From: Wyeomyia smithii
Lineage: Eukaryota; Arthropoda; Insecta; Diptera; Culicidae
Reading direction: 5' to 3'
DNA length: 64,000 nucleotides
Assembly: GCF_029784165.1 (NCBI RefSeq)
Contig: NC_073695.1
Span: 226,891,916 to 226,955,915 of the forward strand
Numbering within the stretch: the first letter of the stretch is position 1; every line of letters begins with the position of its first letter. Below the pieces are notes generated by a model. It was not told the DNA's origin. It made no database searches and was given only the letters and a program-made list of their open reading frames with translations. A program made the translations under genes and the position numbers. Shown in pieces: positions 47,572 through 58,803 of this stretch.

Positions 47572-47829
47572 TGAAATTCTTTATATTAAAAAATAAAACT
47601 TTATACCTATCACAGCCGTTGAAAATTTTGTGCTCGCTTACTTGTTGATGTCGATCAGCTGGCGTCAGGACAGGAACACTGACCATTTTTTATTTATTTT
47701 GGATAGAGTTGACAGCAGCAGGGTGAGAAATAAAGGGAACAAAAGAGAATAAAATGATTATCTATCTAAAGGTGTGGATATTTTATTTCGTAGATTATGA
47801 AGAACCGGTTTTCAAAATTTAAAGGGATC

Positions 47830-47955
47830 ATCATATAATACATAACGCGCTCAGGGGTGGGGGGTTATTCAGCGAAGCGTTACTTTGCGTGTGTAAAACA
47901 TGTGAAATTGCGTTACGTTACGGGTTAAAAACGTTAAAAATCTGTCCACGTGGTA
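47830..47955. repeat. Possible repeat fragment at the 3' break of a LINE
   Basis: The sequence contains GTTACGTTACGGGTTAAAAACG and ends in TTTGGATGGCCCCTT, the style of a widespread dipteran GGGGCCATCC...TTACG repeat. It begins exactly where the neighbouring LINE coding sequence stops. The family is not certain. Confidence 0.35.
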
Positions 47956-47979
47956 TTTGGATGGCCCCTTATCAGAGGA

Positions 47980-48822
47980 TCAAACTTCGACTACCACTGG
48001 GGAGTTGTCCGAGCTGAGTTCTTGGTGTACAACCGGGTCGGTGATGTTGTCCATATTGGAGATGAACAGGTCGATGGTTGCGTGTACTCCGGATCTGCTC
48101 AACCGGGTGGGAGCGGCAGGACCTAGGATGATGTAGTGGCCTACTTGTAGATCGTTGAAGAGGATCAGGCCGTCTCGGTTGCGTCTAGCGAACCTATACA
48201 TTAGAGAAATGACAAGACACTCACCGTTAAGGCAACTGTCAACATCAAAACGGGCTAGCTGTATAAATTTGCATTGCCGTTATCCGTTTTGATGTTGACA
48301 GTTGCCTTAACGGTGAGTGTCTTGTCATTTCTCTAATGTATAGGTTCGCTAGTTGCGTCGACTGTTGCTCCAGGCTTGGTGTTTGGCGTTGAGGCCACTC
48401 GTAGTGATGAACTGCCCCTGCCTCCGAGTCAGTTTGATGATGTCGCTTCTTAGGTTCGTTGCCGTCCCGTCCCTTACGTTGACTTGCTTGGGACAGTAGA
48501 CTGCGATGATGGTAATGGGACCGACTCCAATGGTTACATCCAATCCCACGGCCTCGATGACTTTGAGTTGGAAACTCGGTAGCAGATGACAGCTTATTTC
48601 ACGCCGAAGAGGAATAGCCACTCCTCCTCCAGAAGAATTCGCTCGATCTAGTCGTACAAATCGAAAATCGGGAAGGAAGATGTTCACCTCAGGTTTGGGA
48701 TGCGTCTCCGTGATGATTGCAATGTCTATTTTGTGTACGTTGAGAAAGTCAACAAGCTCGTAATTCTTGTTTCTGATAGAGCAGGCGTTCCGGTTTACAA
48801 TCTTGATGATTTCACGGTCCAT
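47980..48822 (-). pseudogene. Jockey ORF2, endonuclease part only
   Basis: ATG 48822 starts MDREIIKIVNRNACSIRNKN. ITETHPKPEVNIFLPDFRF and SSGGGVAIPLRR identify the endonuclease. The MITE at 48186-48351 splits LNAKHQAWSNSRRN from RNRDGLILFNDLQVG. After ELSSDNSPVVVEV the sequence diverges. Confidence 0.8.
48186..48351. mobile_element. Foldback MITE with perfect 67-bp arms
   Basis: The arms begin TAGCGAACCTATACATTAGA and end with the exact complement. I find no mismatch over 67 bp, with a loop of about 32 bp. GTTGCGTC (48178-48185 and 48352-48359) is a perfect 8-bp target duplication. It is inserted in the Jockey endonuclease sequence. Confidence 0.95.
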
Positions 48823-49680
48823 ATTTGGAAGCGATCATCACCGCAGACTGCAGTTTTTCAGCTCTACTTTTGAAAGTGCGAAAAGTGTTGATGCATTCCA
48901 CGACTAGTGAAACGTATTGTTCCATGGTGAGCATGGGTTCGTTGTCAGTTGTGCCAGTTGCAGCTTGGGAGAAAGTCATTACGGACGAGTTCCCTTGGAG
49001 ACCAGGTGGGGATGAACGGCTACCGGATCTCGTTGCTTCAGCATACGAGAGGCAGCTGTGGCTGGTTTGGTGATTGGATTCGGCGGTAGCTGGGCGAGCA
49101 AAGGTATGGGTTGCCGGGAGCCAATGGCAGGGAACTCCTTTGTGTTGTTTGGGGGCACCTTTCGGCGACCTGGTTGATTGTTGGTGGAGGCCCACTTACG
49201 AATTTCGATTAACTCTGCGCGTTTCGGGCACGTTCTACTGGTTGCTTTGTGGGCAGCCCCACAGTTGGCGCACACCGGATCGGCGGTCTCCATCAGCTGG
49301 CAGGCAACGGGGGCGTGCGTTTGGCTACAATTGATTTAACGGTACGCCATATGGCAATTTTTAGTCCCGTGTCCAAACAGCAAGCAGTTAGAGCATTGGG
49401 TGACGTCACGATGCACTGGTTTGTAGCGCTCCCAGGCTACTATGATGTGAAGAGTGCTCGGATGGGTACGTTGAATCTTTCTCAAGGTTTACGGGACATA
49501 ATTGATTCCGGGATCCGTGGCGTTTTCCAGGACAGTGAATCTGTTGTTGGCCAAAAGCTTTTTAGCCGCGGGATCGGGCGTATTGTCAGGCCGAGGCCGT
49601 TTCCCCGTACTGGAACTAGTTTTTGATTTACCCATATTAGGTTAGGGTTCACCGTAGCGTCGGTTTCCAACGCGAACAAG
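48812..49680 (-). pseudogene. Jockey ORF1 with zinc knuckles, broken
   Basis: Knuckles are readable: CSNCLLFGHGTKNC (about 49400-49360) and CANCGAAHKATSRTC (about 49275). A TAA lies between them, and frameshifts occur near 49490 and near 49050. The C-terminal frame (to 48812) overlaps the ORF2 start by 11 bases, the usual Jockey arrangement. Confidence 0.75.
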
Positions 49681-50284
49681 TAAACTTACGAACGAAGGTA
49701 TGAAGCGATCAGAGCGAAAATTAACTACTGTACTCCTCGAGACGCTAGCAGAGAATCACTGATTTGCTTGAGGAGAAACAGTCTCTAATATAGCCCAAAG
49801 AGTGCATTCCCGGCTAGCTAGGTACTCTATTCTGTCGTCCTTTTTATTTGCGTTTCGACAATGTTCAACAATTTTCAATAGTACAATAGTTCGAACAATC
49901 GGATTACATATTTTTGCATTTTATTATTTTTTCTAACCTGTCAAAAAATTGTCTTCTATAAAAAAATTTACAAATTTTCATTTTTAATTACAGAATTAAC
50001 TTTGGGAATTTCAATGTATAGCCTTGTCAAGCTAAAAATATTCATTAGAGCTTCAAACAATCGTCTTTCACTCGGGACGTTTTCGTTTCATCCTTTCGTT
50101 GCCGTGGTACCGTCAGTTCAGAATGAACTGCTAGAACTGGAGTTTCAAAACGGCAATGAAGCAAATAAATTCAAGTAGATTGCACGTCTCCGATGCGGTA
50201 TATTGCGGCAAAAGACAAGACCTTTTTTTTCTACTGTAAGGTCAGCTGAGGTCGACAAGCACTTGATATAAAACACCTTTACAA

Positions 50285-50606
50285 CTGGGTTGTTTAGCTA
50301 TTCACGGATTTCCGATTTTTATATTTCATCTGAAAGAGTGTAATTTTCTGAGCAAAACGTGATTTTTTAAAACTTCGTATCATTACCCTTCGATTTTTAA
50401 ATGAAGAATAAAAATTCGCTCTAAATCGCTACAATGACAGTTGGTATATGGGCGAACTGTCATTGTAGCGATTTCGAGCAGTTTTAAATCGTGATTTAAA
50501 AAGCGAAGGACAACGATAGAAAATTTTTTTAAATCACGTTTTACTTAGAAAATGCAGATCTTTCAGATGATATTTTATATTAACTGATATAGCTAAACAA
50601 CCCAAT
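50285..50606. mobile_element. Foldback MITE with internal second palindrome
   Basis: The arms GGGTTGTTTAGCTAT and ATAGCTAAACAACCC extend imperfectly for about 85 bp each. The centre holds a second inverted pair, ATCGCTACAATGACAGTT and AACTGTCATTGTAGCGAT. It is non-coding. Confidence 0.8.
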
Positions 50607-51133
50607 TATATGCTGTTTCGTTCATTGTCGCTAGACCGCATGCCCATAGTTACTTATTACAAGATTACGAATGCAAGAATCGTAAATATGGAATACAAAG
50701 AGTGTTCACCTTATCTTCAACAGAAAACAGCCGAACTGAGTTCCCGAAGTATCAGTAGCAGCTGCTGTGACGAATAAATTCAAAACTCAGCTTCAACTGT
50801 CACATCATAGCAGCGCGGCAGTTAGGTACTGTACTAATTCAAGCTGATGCTGTTCGCAATCGATAATCATTTCAACGTTCGAAATCCCGTGCGATAGGAA
50901 GTGTATCCTTGTGGAAATTTTATTTCGATTGTTCGGATTGGAAGGAAAAGCAGTATAAGGCAGTGAATAGAGTACGAGAAGACTAGATTTGTGAAAATAA
51001 ACTGTTTGATCCAGAATAAAAAGTTAAAAGTGAAAAATAAGTGTTTGCGAAAAAGAGCCGCCATTTTGTTCATTGTAACGGAAAAAACGAAATAAGGAAA
51101 AAGAAAAGCGTGAAAATTGGCCAAAAGCACAGG

Positions 51134-52561
51134 ATGGGGGGGTTGAAAGACCCTCCGGACTCCTCCGGGGCAATACCGAAACAAACACCACCTGGTGGAA
51201 CGAAATCAAATGCAAAACCTGATGAAACCCTCCGAAACACGAGGCAATATTCGGACATAACCTACAACGCAATGGATGCGGCACCCTACCGCATTTACGT
51301 AGAACTTAAGAACAAAGAAGACGGAAAACAGAAAATCAACAATTTCTCTTTGGGAGCGTATTTGCGCGGAATGAACGAATTCAAGCTATTCATCACGGAT
51401 ATGAAATATTTGGGACAGCATAAGGTGATGGTATTCGTCAGTAGTTACACGAAGGCCAACCAGCTCGTCGAAGTGATCAACATAAAGAGTGAAGTCTACA
51501 AAGCATACATCCCGAGACACTTGGTCTACATTTCTGGTATGATCGCAGGTATACCCACCGACATCGACGTAGAAGGCATTAAGGGCGATATTCAGTGCGA
51601 CGTTCCTATTATTGACGTGGTGCGAATGACAAAGCCAGAGAACAACGAACGAATGCCGATTAACCGATTAATAGTGACTTTTAGAGCACACGAACTTCCA
51701 AACAGCGCAAAACTGTTCTGCTGTTACAGTAAAGTCGCTGCATTCACTCCTAAAATTGTGGTTTGTCTCAAATATTTGAGGTTTGGACACCGGGCAGATA
51801 ACTGCAGAGGATTTAAGCGATGCGAACAGTGCACTGAACGACACGAAAATGAAGCAGAGTACAAAAGCTGCAAAAATGCACAATTGTGCATACATTGCAA
51901 AAGTGATAGTCACAAGTCAACCGACCAACATTGTCCTGAAAGAAAGAGGCAACACAATATTAAATCCCTAATGGCACGTAAAAATCTGACATTCGCAGAG
52001 GCACGTTTGCAATTTCCAGTTTTGAGTCAAAACATATACGAACCGTTGAGCAGAGTGGACGAGTTCCCAACGCTAGATGAAACATTCGCAAATATGACCA
52101 GAGACAAATACAAATGGAAGGACCCGTTAAGAGAACAATGGATTCGCACAAATCAAGAACGGAAATCGATCGATGCAGCGGTGAGACTACACAAAGAGCA
52201 GAACGACGCGAACAAAGCGCAAACACGGAAGCGACAACGCGAAAACCAGCCGACCTACCAAGCAGCCACCATAACAGAGCAGAGAAACAACATCATTGGA
52301 AACACGACAAATACCACCAACGGAGTTGCCTTAAACAACTCACTCGCCGTTTCGGATAAAGAACGATGGGAATCTATCATGAGAGAAGCACAAGAGACCA
52401 CTAAACTGGCATCACACGAAATGTTGATGTCTTTCTACACTGAATTCATGGGAATGTTTGATTCTAACGAAACAGTGAAAGAAAAATTTATGTACTGTAC
52501 CAACAAATACTTCAATTTAGCTAACTCGGTTGTTCTACCAAGTTCCTCAAATCAAAAATAA
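51134..52561 (+). CDS. I-type ORF1 (gag-like RNA-binding protein)
   Basis: The open frame from ATG 51134 (MGGLKDPPDSSGAIPKQTPP) gives 475 aa with no internal stop; the frame is also open upstream to 51041, but without an ATG. Three knuckle motifs lie near residues 210-270: CLKYLRFGHRADNC, CEQCTERHENEAEYKSC and CIHCKSDSHKSTDQHC. In the first the second metal ligand is Tyr instead of Cys. Family role: RNA binding and particle assembly for retrotransposition. The stop TAA is followed immediately, in the same frame, by ORF2. Confidence 0.85.
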   Translation: MGGLKDPPDSSGAIPKQTPPGGTKSNAKPDETLRNTRQYSDITYNAMDAAPYRIYVELKNKEDGKQKINNFSLGAYLRGMNEFKLFITDMKYLGQHKVMVFVSSYTKANQLVEVINIKSEVYKAYIPRHLVYISGMIAGIPTDIDVEGIKGDIQCDVPIIDVVRMTKPENNERMPINRLIVTFRAHELPNSAKLFCCYSKVAAFTPKIVVCLKYLRFGHRADNCRGFKRCEQCTERHENEAEYKSCKNAQLCIHCKSDSHKSTDQHCPERKRQHNIKSLMARKNLTFAEARLQFPVLSQNIYEPLSRVDEFPTLDETFANMTRDKYKWKDPLREQWIRTNQERKSIDAAVRLHKEQNDANKAQTRKRQRENQPTYQAATITEQRNNIIGNTTNTTNGVALNNSLAVSDKERWESIMREAQETTKLASHEMLMSFYTEFMGMFDSNETVKEKFMYCTNKYFNLANSVVLPSSSNQK

Positions 52562-55500
52562 ACAGCAGCTTTCGCGAATTTTAAAATATTTCAAGCAAAC
52601 ATTCAAAGCCTGTACAAGAACAAAGCTGAACTCCATCGAGTATTAAGTAGCCAAAACTACTCAGCAGCATTTCTCTCAGAAACATGGACTGACATGCAAT
52701 TTGAGAATACTATAAAATATAATATAGGAAATTACCACCTCATTCCACATTCCAGGGATTACTGCTATGGCGGAGCGGCTATAGCATTATCCAGCAATAT
52801 GAGCTTTTCGAAACTGCCATCACCACCCGTATCCAAATTTACACAGATTGTAGTCATCCGAGTAAACAAGCCGGATATAGTACTTTCCTCAGTGTATATA
52901 AGTCCTTCGATACCGATGCAAGAGTTCGAGAATGACATTGCTAAAATATTCGATAATCTGAAAATATATAGCAAAGTGATCGTTGGAGGAGACTTCAACT
53001 CGCATCACTACGTATGGGGAGATGACATCTGCGACAAAAAAGGAGAATTAGTCATAGAAGGCGTGAGTAATACCAACCTGTTGATTATAAACGATGGAAC
53101 GAAAACCTATGTGCCGCCTCAAATAAACGTAAGATCCACAGCAATAGACATAACGTTATGCTCGTCTAGTATATTTGGGTCACTGGAGTGGACAGTGCAA
53201 GACTTTGGAGTTGGAAGCCACCACATGGGGATCAAAGTCGAATGGAAATTAGACAAGGCGCTCAGTCCGAAGTTCTTCTACGACAAAAAACGGATATTTG
53301 AAGGAGTTGGCAATATAGACGAATCTCTCGTCAAAAACGCAAAAGATTTGGCAACACAAGTGCGAATCCTGCACAAGAAGCACAAAAAGAAAGACACTCG
53401 GGAACCCAAGTTCTGGTGGTCAAAAGCAGTTGACGAAGCATGGCAGGACAAAAACAATGCAAGAAAAATCTTCAACAAGAACTCCAGTATAGAAAATTTA
53501 ATCAACTTTAAACGGAAATCCGCTATTTTTCAACGAAAAAAACGAGAAGAAATTAGGAAAAACTTCGAGAAATTCCCCGACGAAATAGGTCCATTTACGA
53601 GCTCCAAAGAACTTTGGCTAAAAATTGGACGCCTCACAGGGAAACGTACGATTCGAAAACAAAATAACACAATAATAGATGACGAAAACTTAGCTGAAAC
53701 ATTCCTAGACACGCATTTCGGTGAAAACGATGCACAACCAAACTACACATACAGACAGAATGATGTAGTTTAGAATACTGAAAATAAGCTGTTAAGCAGA
53801 GACAAATGGCTGCGCATCCTACACAACAAGAAAGGAACGTCAGCACCAGGAGAAGATCGAATCTCCTACGCGCTACTTAGACATCTACAACCCTCAGTGA
53901 TCGACAACATTGTTGAGGACATCAACAGCATGTGGATTAAGCATTGTCTAGATGATTCCCTTAAAATCATCAAAATAGTACCTATTCTAAAGCCCGGCAG
54001 AGACCACAGCCAACCAACAAGCCATCGACCTATCTCATTAGTACCTACCATCACCAAAATAGCAAACTCTGCAATCCTAGAGCGACTTCAAGAGTCGCTG
54101 GACAAACGCAAAATATTACCAAACATGTCCTTCGGTTTTCGCAAAGGTTTATCTTCGCAAACATGTTTATCCTTTGTGGTTAACTGGGTCAAGGAACAAA
54201 AACGTAACCGCCAGGTCACAGCACTAATATGCGTCGACTTAACGAACGCTTTCAACGCTGTAAAAACGAGTAAGCTGGAAGAAATTCTAACAGCGGCTGC
54301 TATTGAACCAGAAATTGTTATGTGGATTGTTTCATTCTTGCAAAACAGGACAATATGTTTGCAAATGAGAGATAAAGTGCTAAGCAGAACCATCAGCAAT
54401 GGTCTCCCACAAGGCGACGTGCTATCACCAACGTTGTTTAACGTTTATACAATGGGCCTCCATGACCTAAATACCGAAAATGTTGTTCTAGCGCAATTAG
54501 CCGATGACTTTGGAATACTCGTAAAAGGGAGAAACCTTGAAGAAGTCAACGAAAATGCCCAATCATATTTGGATCGATTTTTGGAAGCGACAAAAGAACT
54601 ACACTTAGAAGTGAACCCGAATAAAACGAAAGCATTACTACTCCAAAATAATGATAAAATCCTAGATATATCTATAGCCGGAGAACCGATTGAAACCGTG
54701 AGAAATCATAAATACTTGGGCATCACGCTAGACAGATACATGAGCTTCGGTGTGCATATTAGGAATGTACGCACGAAGATACATGAACGATTGAATATGT
54801 TGAAAGTTTTGAGCGGAGTTAAAAGTGGAGCACATCCAGAAACAATGATGCGAATATACAAAGCTCTATGCGGGAGTGTCATGGAATATGGCTGCTCGTT
54901 GTACAACAACGCCAGAAAAACCAATAAAAGTATACTAGCTGTAGCCAACAATCAGTGTTTGAGAAAAGTCACGGGTGCAACTCGTTCAACTCCACTTAAT
55001 GTATTATCAGCTATTAGTGGACAGGAACTTTTGGAACTGCGACACGAATTTGTAACTGCCAAGGAAATCGCCCGGAACATTTCAAGAGACACAGTGGTTG
55101 CCCGACAACTGAAGAGTATGGAATTACCCATTACTGACCCGGAGAGCTATACCCATATGGAAAGGATATATGCCGAATACCATGAAATTTTCGAACAAAT
55201 TAGTCCCCTAACTACTATTGATCAAACTGAACCGGTTGAGATACACGCATATCTGGATATGGTTCACAAGTCGAAACATAACTGCAATCCAATCGAACTA
55301 AAAATGAATGCGCTCTTCGTCATGAACGGAAGAAACAAGGGACGGGGAAGAACCTTCACAGATGCTTCTAAGGAGGGAAAAAAATGCGGCATAGGAGTCT
55401 TTATCGATGGCATCAATCAACGATACAGCACTCGTTTGAAGCACGAAGTCAGTATTACGTCGGCGGAATTGCTTGCCATCCGGCTGGCAGTTGGACAGAT

Positions 55501-55900
55501 TGAAGAACATGAGCTGCACAACCAGGTGATTTACACAGATTCTAAATCAGCTTGCGTGATGCTAGAAAACGCTCAACACAGATTCTAAATCAGCTTGCGT
55601 GATGCTAGAAAACGCTCAACAGTCCGGGAAAAATGAAAGCATTCTGAGTGGAACGTGTCGATACAGTGGATTCCAAGTCACATTGGAATTCTTGGTAACG
55701 ACCTCGCGGATCAGCTGGCAAAGCTCGGTATTAACTCGGAAAACGAAATGGAAAATAATATTCTGCTGCAAGATGCTATGTTTCTCCTGAAGCAATTTCT
55801 TAGCGAAAAGACCAATGACTGGTACACGATTTACTCCTCAGAAAAGGGAAGACAGTTCTTTGCTCTACAACCATCGTTCCTGTCAATTTTTTTCTGCTGA
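52562..55900 (+). pseudogene. I-type ORF2: endonuclease, reverse transcriptase, RNase H
   Basis: The frame begins straight after the ORF1 stop: FKIFQANIQSLYKNKAELHR starts the endonuclease before any ATG (first ATG 52685). The endonuclease has FLSETW, GGDFNSHHYVWGD and GSHHMGI. A TAG at 53771-53773 breaks an otherwise open frame. The reverse transcriptase has HRPISLVPTITKI, FGFRKGLSSQTCL, GLPQGDVLSPTLFNVY and the catalytic box LADDFGI. RNase H has FTDASK, SAELLAIRLA and YTDSKSA. A 43-bp tandem duplication (55534-55619) then shifts the frame, giving a stop at 55586-55588. The domain continues in another frame as SIQWIPSHIGILGNDLADQL to about 55885. Confidence 0.87.
55534..55619. repeat. 43-bp perfect tandem duplication in RNase H
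   Basis: 55534-55576 and 55577-55619 are identical, each starting CACAGATTCTAAATCAGCTT. Because 43 is not a multiple of three, it disrupts the frame. Confidence 0.97.
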
Positions 55901-56604
55901 CCCATGGCTTACTATGTTTAATGCTGCATTGGTAATTTTGTCAGTACGTGTGAAGGTAAACCCATGAAAAAGCGACTATTTGTGTTCATTTTTTCCGCAA
56001 AAGTTAATGTAAAAAAGCAGAAATAAATTTCGAAATAGAAGTAAAAATAAATCGTATAGGTTATTATAAATTATATTTTTTTCGCGTCGGATTTTAAACG
56101 ATTCAAAAGCAAGTAGGAAAGAATTGATACAAACACCATTGGTAAAGTTAGCATCATTTTTTTGGCCAGGTAATCGAAATTTTACATCGCGAAACACACA
56201 AAGGATACAGACTTGATACAGAAAGTTCATGGCAAAAACTAACACCAATATTCTTTCTAAAAAACGACTTCACTTTCAAATAACCTGTAGCGATCTAGAA
56301 AACTTTGCTGCGATAGAGACGATGAATTAATGTGTAAATTGCAAGGTGAGTCAGTCTTCTATGAGAATGCGAAAACCAGATTTCAACACCTATCTATCAA
56401 AGCCGAAACAGGTATGGTATTACGGTGAATAGTTCATTAAAAGCGTTGTCACAATTTGTTCCTACCGTTGAAAGCACTAAACAAAAAAAAAAATCACTGG
56501 AATTACCAACCATACCGTATATTGAACCAATTATACTCCTTTCATTAGTTGTCGATTAGTACATCACCAGCAGTGACATTGACCAGTCTCTCTGTGACTA
56601 AACG
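55901..56604. other. Intergenic, probable upstream region of F-box gene 3
   Basis: No coding or repeat signal was recognised. AT-rich. Confidence 0.4.
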
Positions 56605-58519
56605 ATGACTAATATCAACGATCTTCCTATAGAGGTAAGTACCTACTTCTGATAATAACAAAATAATAATACTCCGTATGTGTAAATAATTTCAGATCCT
56701 GGTCAAAATATTTCGGTTTCTAGATTTGTTTGAATGGAAACACGTGTCGTTCGTTTGCAAACAGTGGCGGGATATATTACGAGCTACACAGTTAATACGA
56801 CAATGGCAGCTCTGTTTAAGACACACATTCGACGAAGAGATGCCCGAGACAATTAAAGAAATTGTACGAAAACATCGCAATCTTCGGATAGTACATGATT
56901 CGGCTGATGAGGACGACGATAGTGATGACGATTTGCATGAGGACATCGACAACTGCCAGGAGGCACTCCCCCAGATTAAGTATTTATTCGAACCGACTTC
57001 TGAGCAAAACATAACAAATTTGTTGTCTGACCAGCAATTATACCTTGAGCGCCTGGATCTCATAATGAGTTATGGCGTTAGTCGGGAAATTTTCGAAAAA
57101 CAATTGTTTGGAATGGAACACGTAAGAGAGCTTTCAATAAATTTCAGTTACTCTCGTTGTCCATTAAAGGACGATGAAGTTGTGATTATAATCCATGATC
57201 GAATTGAAACTTTTACGCTTGACATGCCATTCGAAAATGCTCCTATAAAACTAATTACACCCCGTTTGAAGAGCTTAGAACTGCCGCGAACATTCCAATG
57301 GCACATCGGTATAGTCGGAACATACAGTTCACAGTTACATTGTTTAAAAATCCACTTCAAGAATGCAGAACTGTTGGATTCACTATTGTTACTGCAATTT
57401 CCCAATTTATCCTTGCTCGATGTGTGTTTCATCGCTGATAAAGATATTCAACTGAGTTACACCCAATCTCGTAATGCAATACTGAACTAAGAAAAGGACG
57501 AGAAGTTTGTTTTATCAATGCCCCGGCTGAAAAAGTTAGTGTTAGAAAGCGATCTTCTGTTCTTTCGTCTTAGTGCGGCACTTGCAAGATGCGCACATCA
57601 GCTTGAGGAGCTGGATTTAAAAGATATGCGAATAGATTACATAACGTTGAAACCGTTAGAAAGCTTGACAAAATTGAAGGTAAGCTTATGAAATGCCATC
57701 TATAACAATCTCTATATCGTGTAGTAAATAGATTAAAATTCGTTGAACGGATCATCAAACATCATAAAGTCCTTTTTTGTACTAATACGTATAATTTAAA
57801 TGAACAATGGCATATGTTCGACTTATTCATTTACTCCTTCACAGAGGATTACATTTAGTGATTGTAAGATTTTGATGGCCACTTCAACGCTTCCTACACT
57901 TAAATTACCCTACGTAAACCACCTGGAGCTGTCCAACTATCGATCGGACATAATAATTGATGAAGGATATTCCCCTTTGAGAACGTTAACGCTTACGGTT
58001 TGGGCAGACAAAAACCACAAAATATTATATAAAGTGTGCAAATATTTACCAAATTTGGAAAGATTAGAATTGCTACTGCATAAGAAAGTAAGTCTTTTTT
58101 GGTGCAGATATGCCACTCTTAATTTTTGTCTTTCTACTCGATAGCTAGAGAATAGCACCTTCAAACGTCTGGACAATCTCAAGAAACTGAAATCGCTCCA
58201 CATAACCTACGGTGATACGAATGAACTGCATTGGCCTAATTGTCCAGTCTTAAAATCGGTGACAAAGTTATCTTTTCACGGAACCACATTAGGACCGAGT
58301 ATTTTTGAATCGCTAGCCAAGCCGTTTCCTGCTCTTCGTGAACTCTTTCTAGATAAATGTACGTTGAATTATTGTGACGCCAAAAAAAGAGGATCGGGCC
58401 ACAGCTATAATTATGTTGATTGCAATGGAAACGTTTGCAGAGAACAACTAGAAAGGCTGTTTCCGTTAAGTAGAATATCGTTAATGGATTCAATAATATG
58501 TTTAAAGCATAATTCCTAA
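56605..58519 (+). pseudogene. F-box/leucine-rich-repeat gene 3, internal stop
   Basis: Four exons fit GT/AG rules in phase 0: 56605-56634 (MTNINDLPIE), 56696-57679, 57845-58087 and 58145-58519. They would encode 543 residues but for a TAA at 57488-57490 (codon 275). The F-box (LPIEILVKIFRFLDL...CKQWRDIL) is intact, as are all splice sites and the downstream frame (FALSMPRLKKLV-like repeats, LPTLKLPYVNHLELSNY, FPALRELFLDKCTL). An acidic tract (DEDDDSDDDLHEDID) follows the F-box region. Intron lengths are 61, 165 and 57 bp, and AATAAA lies at 58554. One nonsense codon in an otherwise intact gene means a recent null allele, a sequencing error, or a truncated product ending after 274 residues. 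Family role: SCF substrate receptor. Confidence 0.75.
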
Positions 58520-58803
58520 AATAGTAAATCGATTTTGAGCCTTTAGGACAAGAAATAAATCATCTTTAAAACAACTTGTGCGATAAAATTCTGACCGCAG
58601 GATGTTTCTGAATTAAAAAAATCCAAACATACAGTTTATAGCACATTTTATAGCTTATAAGCTGTTTACAGCTGCCATAAAAATGACGGGTGTAATGAAA
58701 TGTCATCACTCAGTTCGCAAAGCAGAAGGAGAATGAGTCGAATCTTCATTTTTTGAAGCGTAAATATCACTTGTTCATAAATATTTTACATTATTATATT
58801 ATC

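Larger units (their letters stand above)
47950..49850 (-). mobile_element. Jockey-clade LINE, 3'-truncated
   Basis: On the minus strand the order is a 5' UTR (about 49850-49680), ORF1, and the start of ORF2 up to the endonuclease. The reverse transcriptase, 3' UTR and tail are absent. Loss of the 3' end cannot come from ordinary LINE insertion, so a later deletion is inferred. A 166-bp MITE is inserted in the endonuclease part. Confidence 0.8.
50860..55900 (+). mobile_element. I-clade LINE with RNase H, lacking its 3' end
   Basis: ORF1 with three zinc-knuckle-like motifs, then ORF2 with endonuclease, reverse transcriptase and RNase H: RNase H is the mark of the I group. The coding trace stops near 55885 without a 3' UTR or tail. 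The 5' boundary is approximate. It lies between F-box genes 2 and 3. Confidence 0.85.

Noticed and set aside
48186..48351. A microRNA precursor (long hairpin)
   Set aside because: The perfect arms, 8-bp target duplication and insertion inside a retrotransposon show it is a MITE; a miRNA would have a shorter, mismatched stem.
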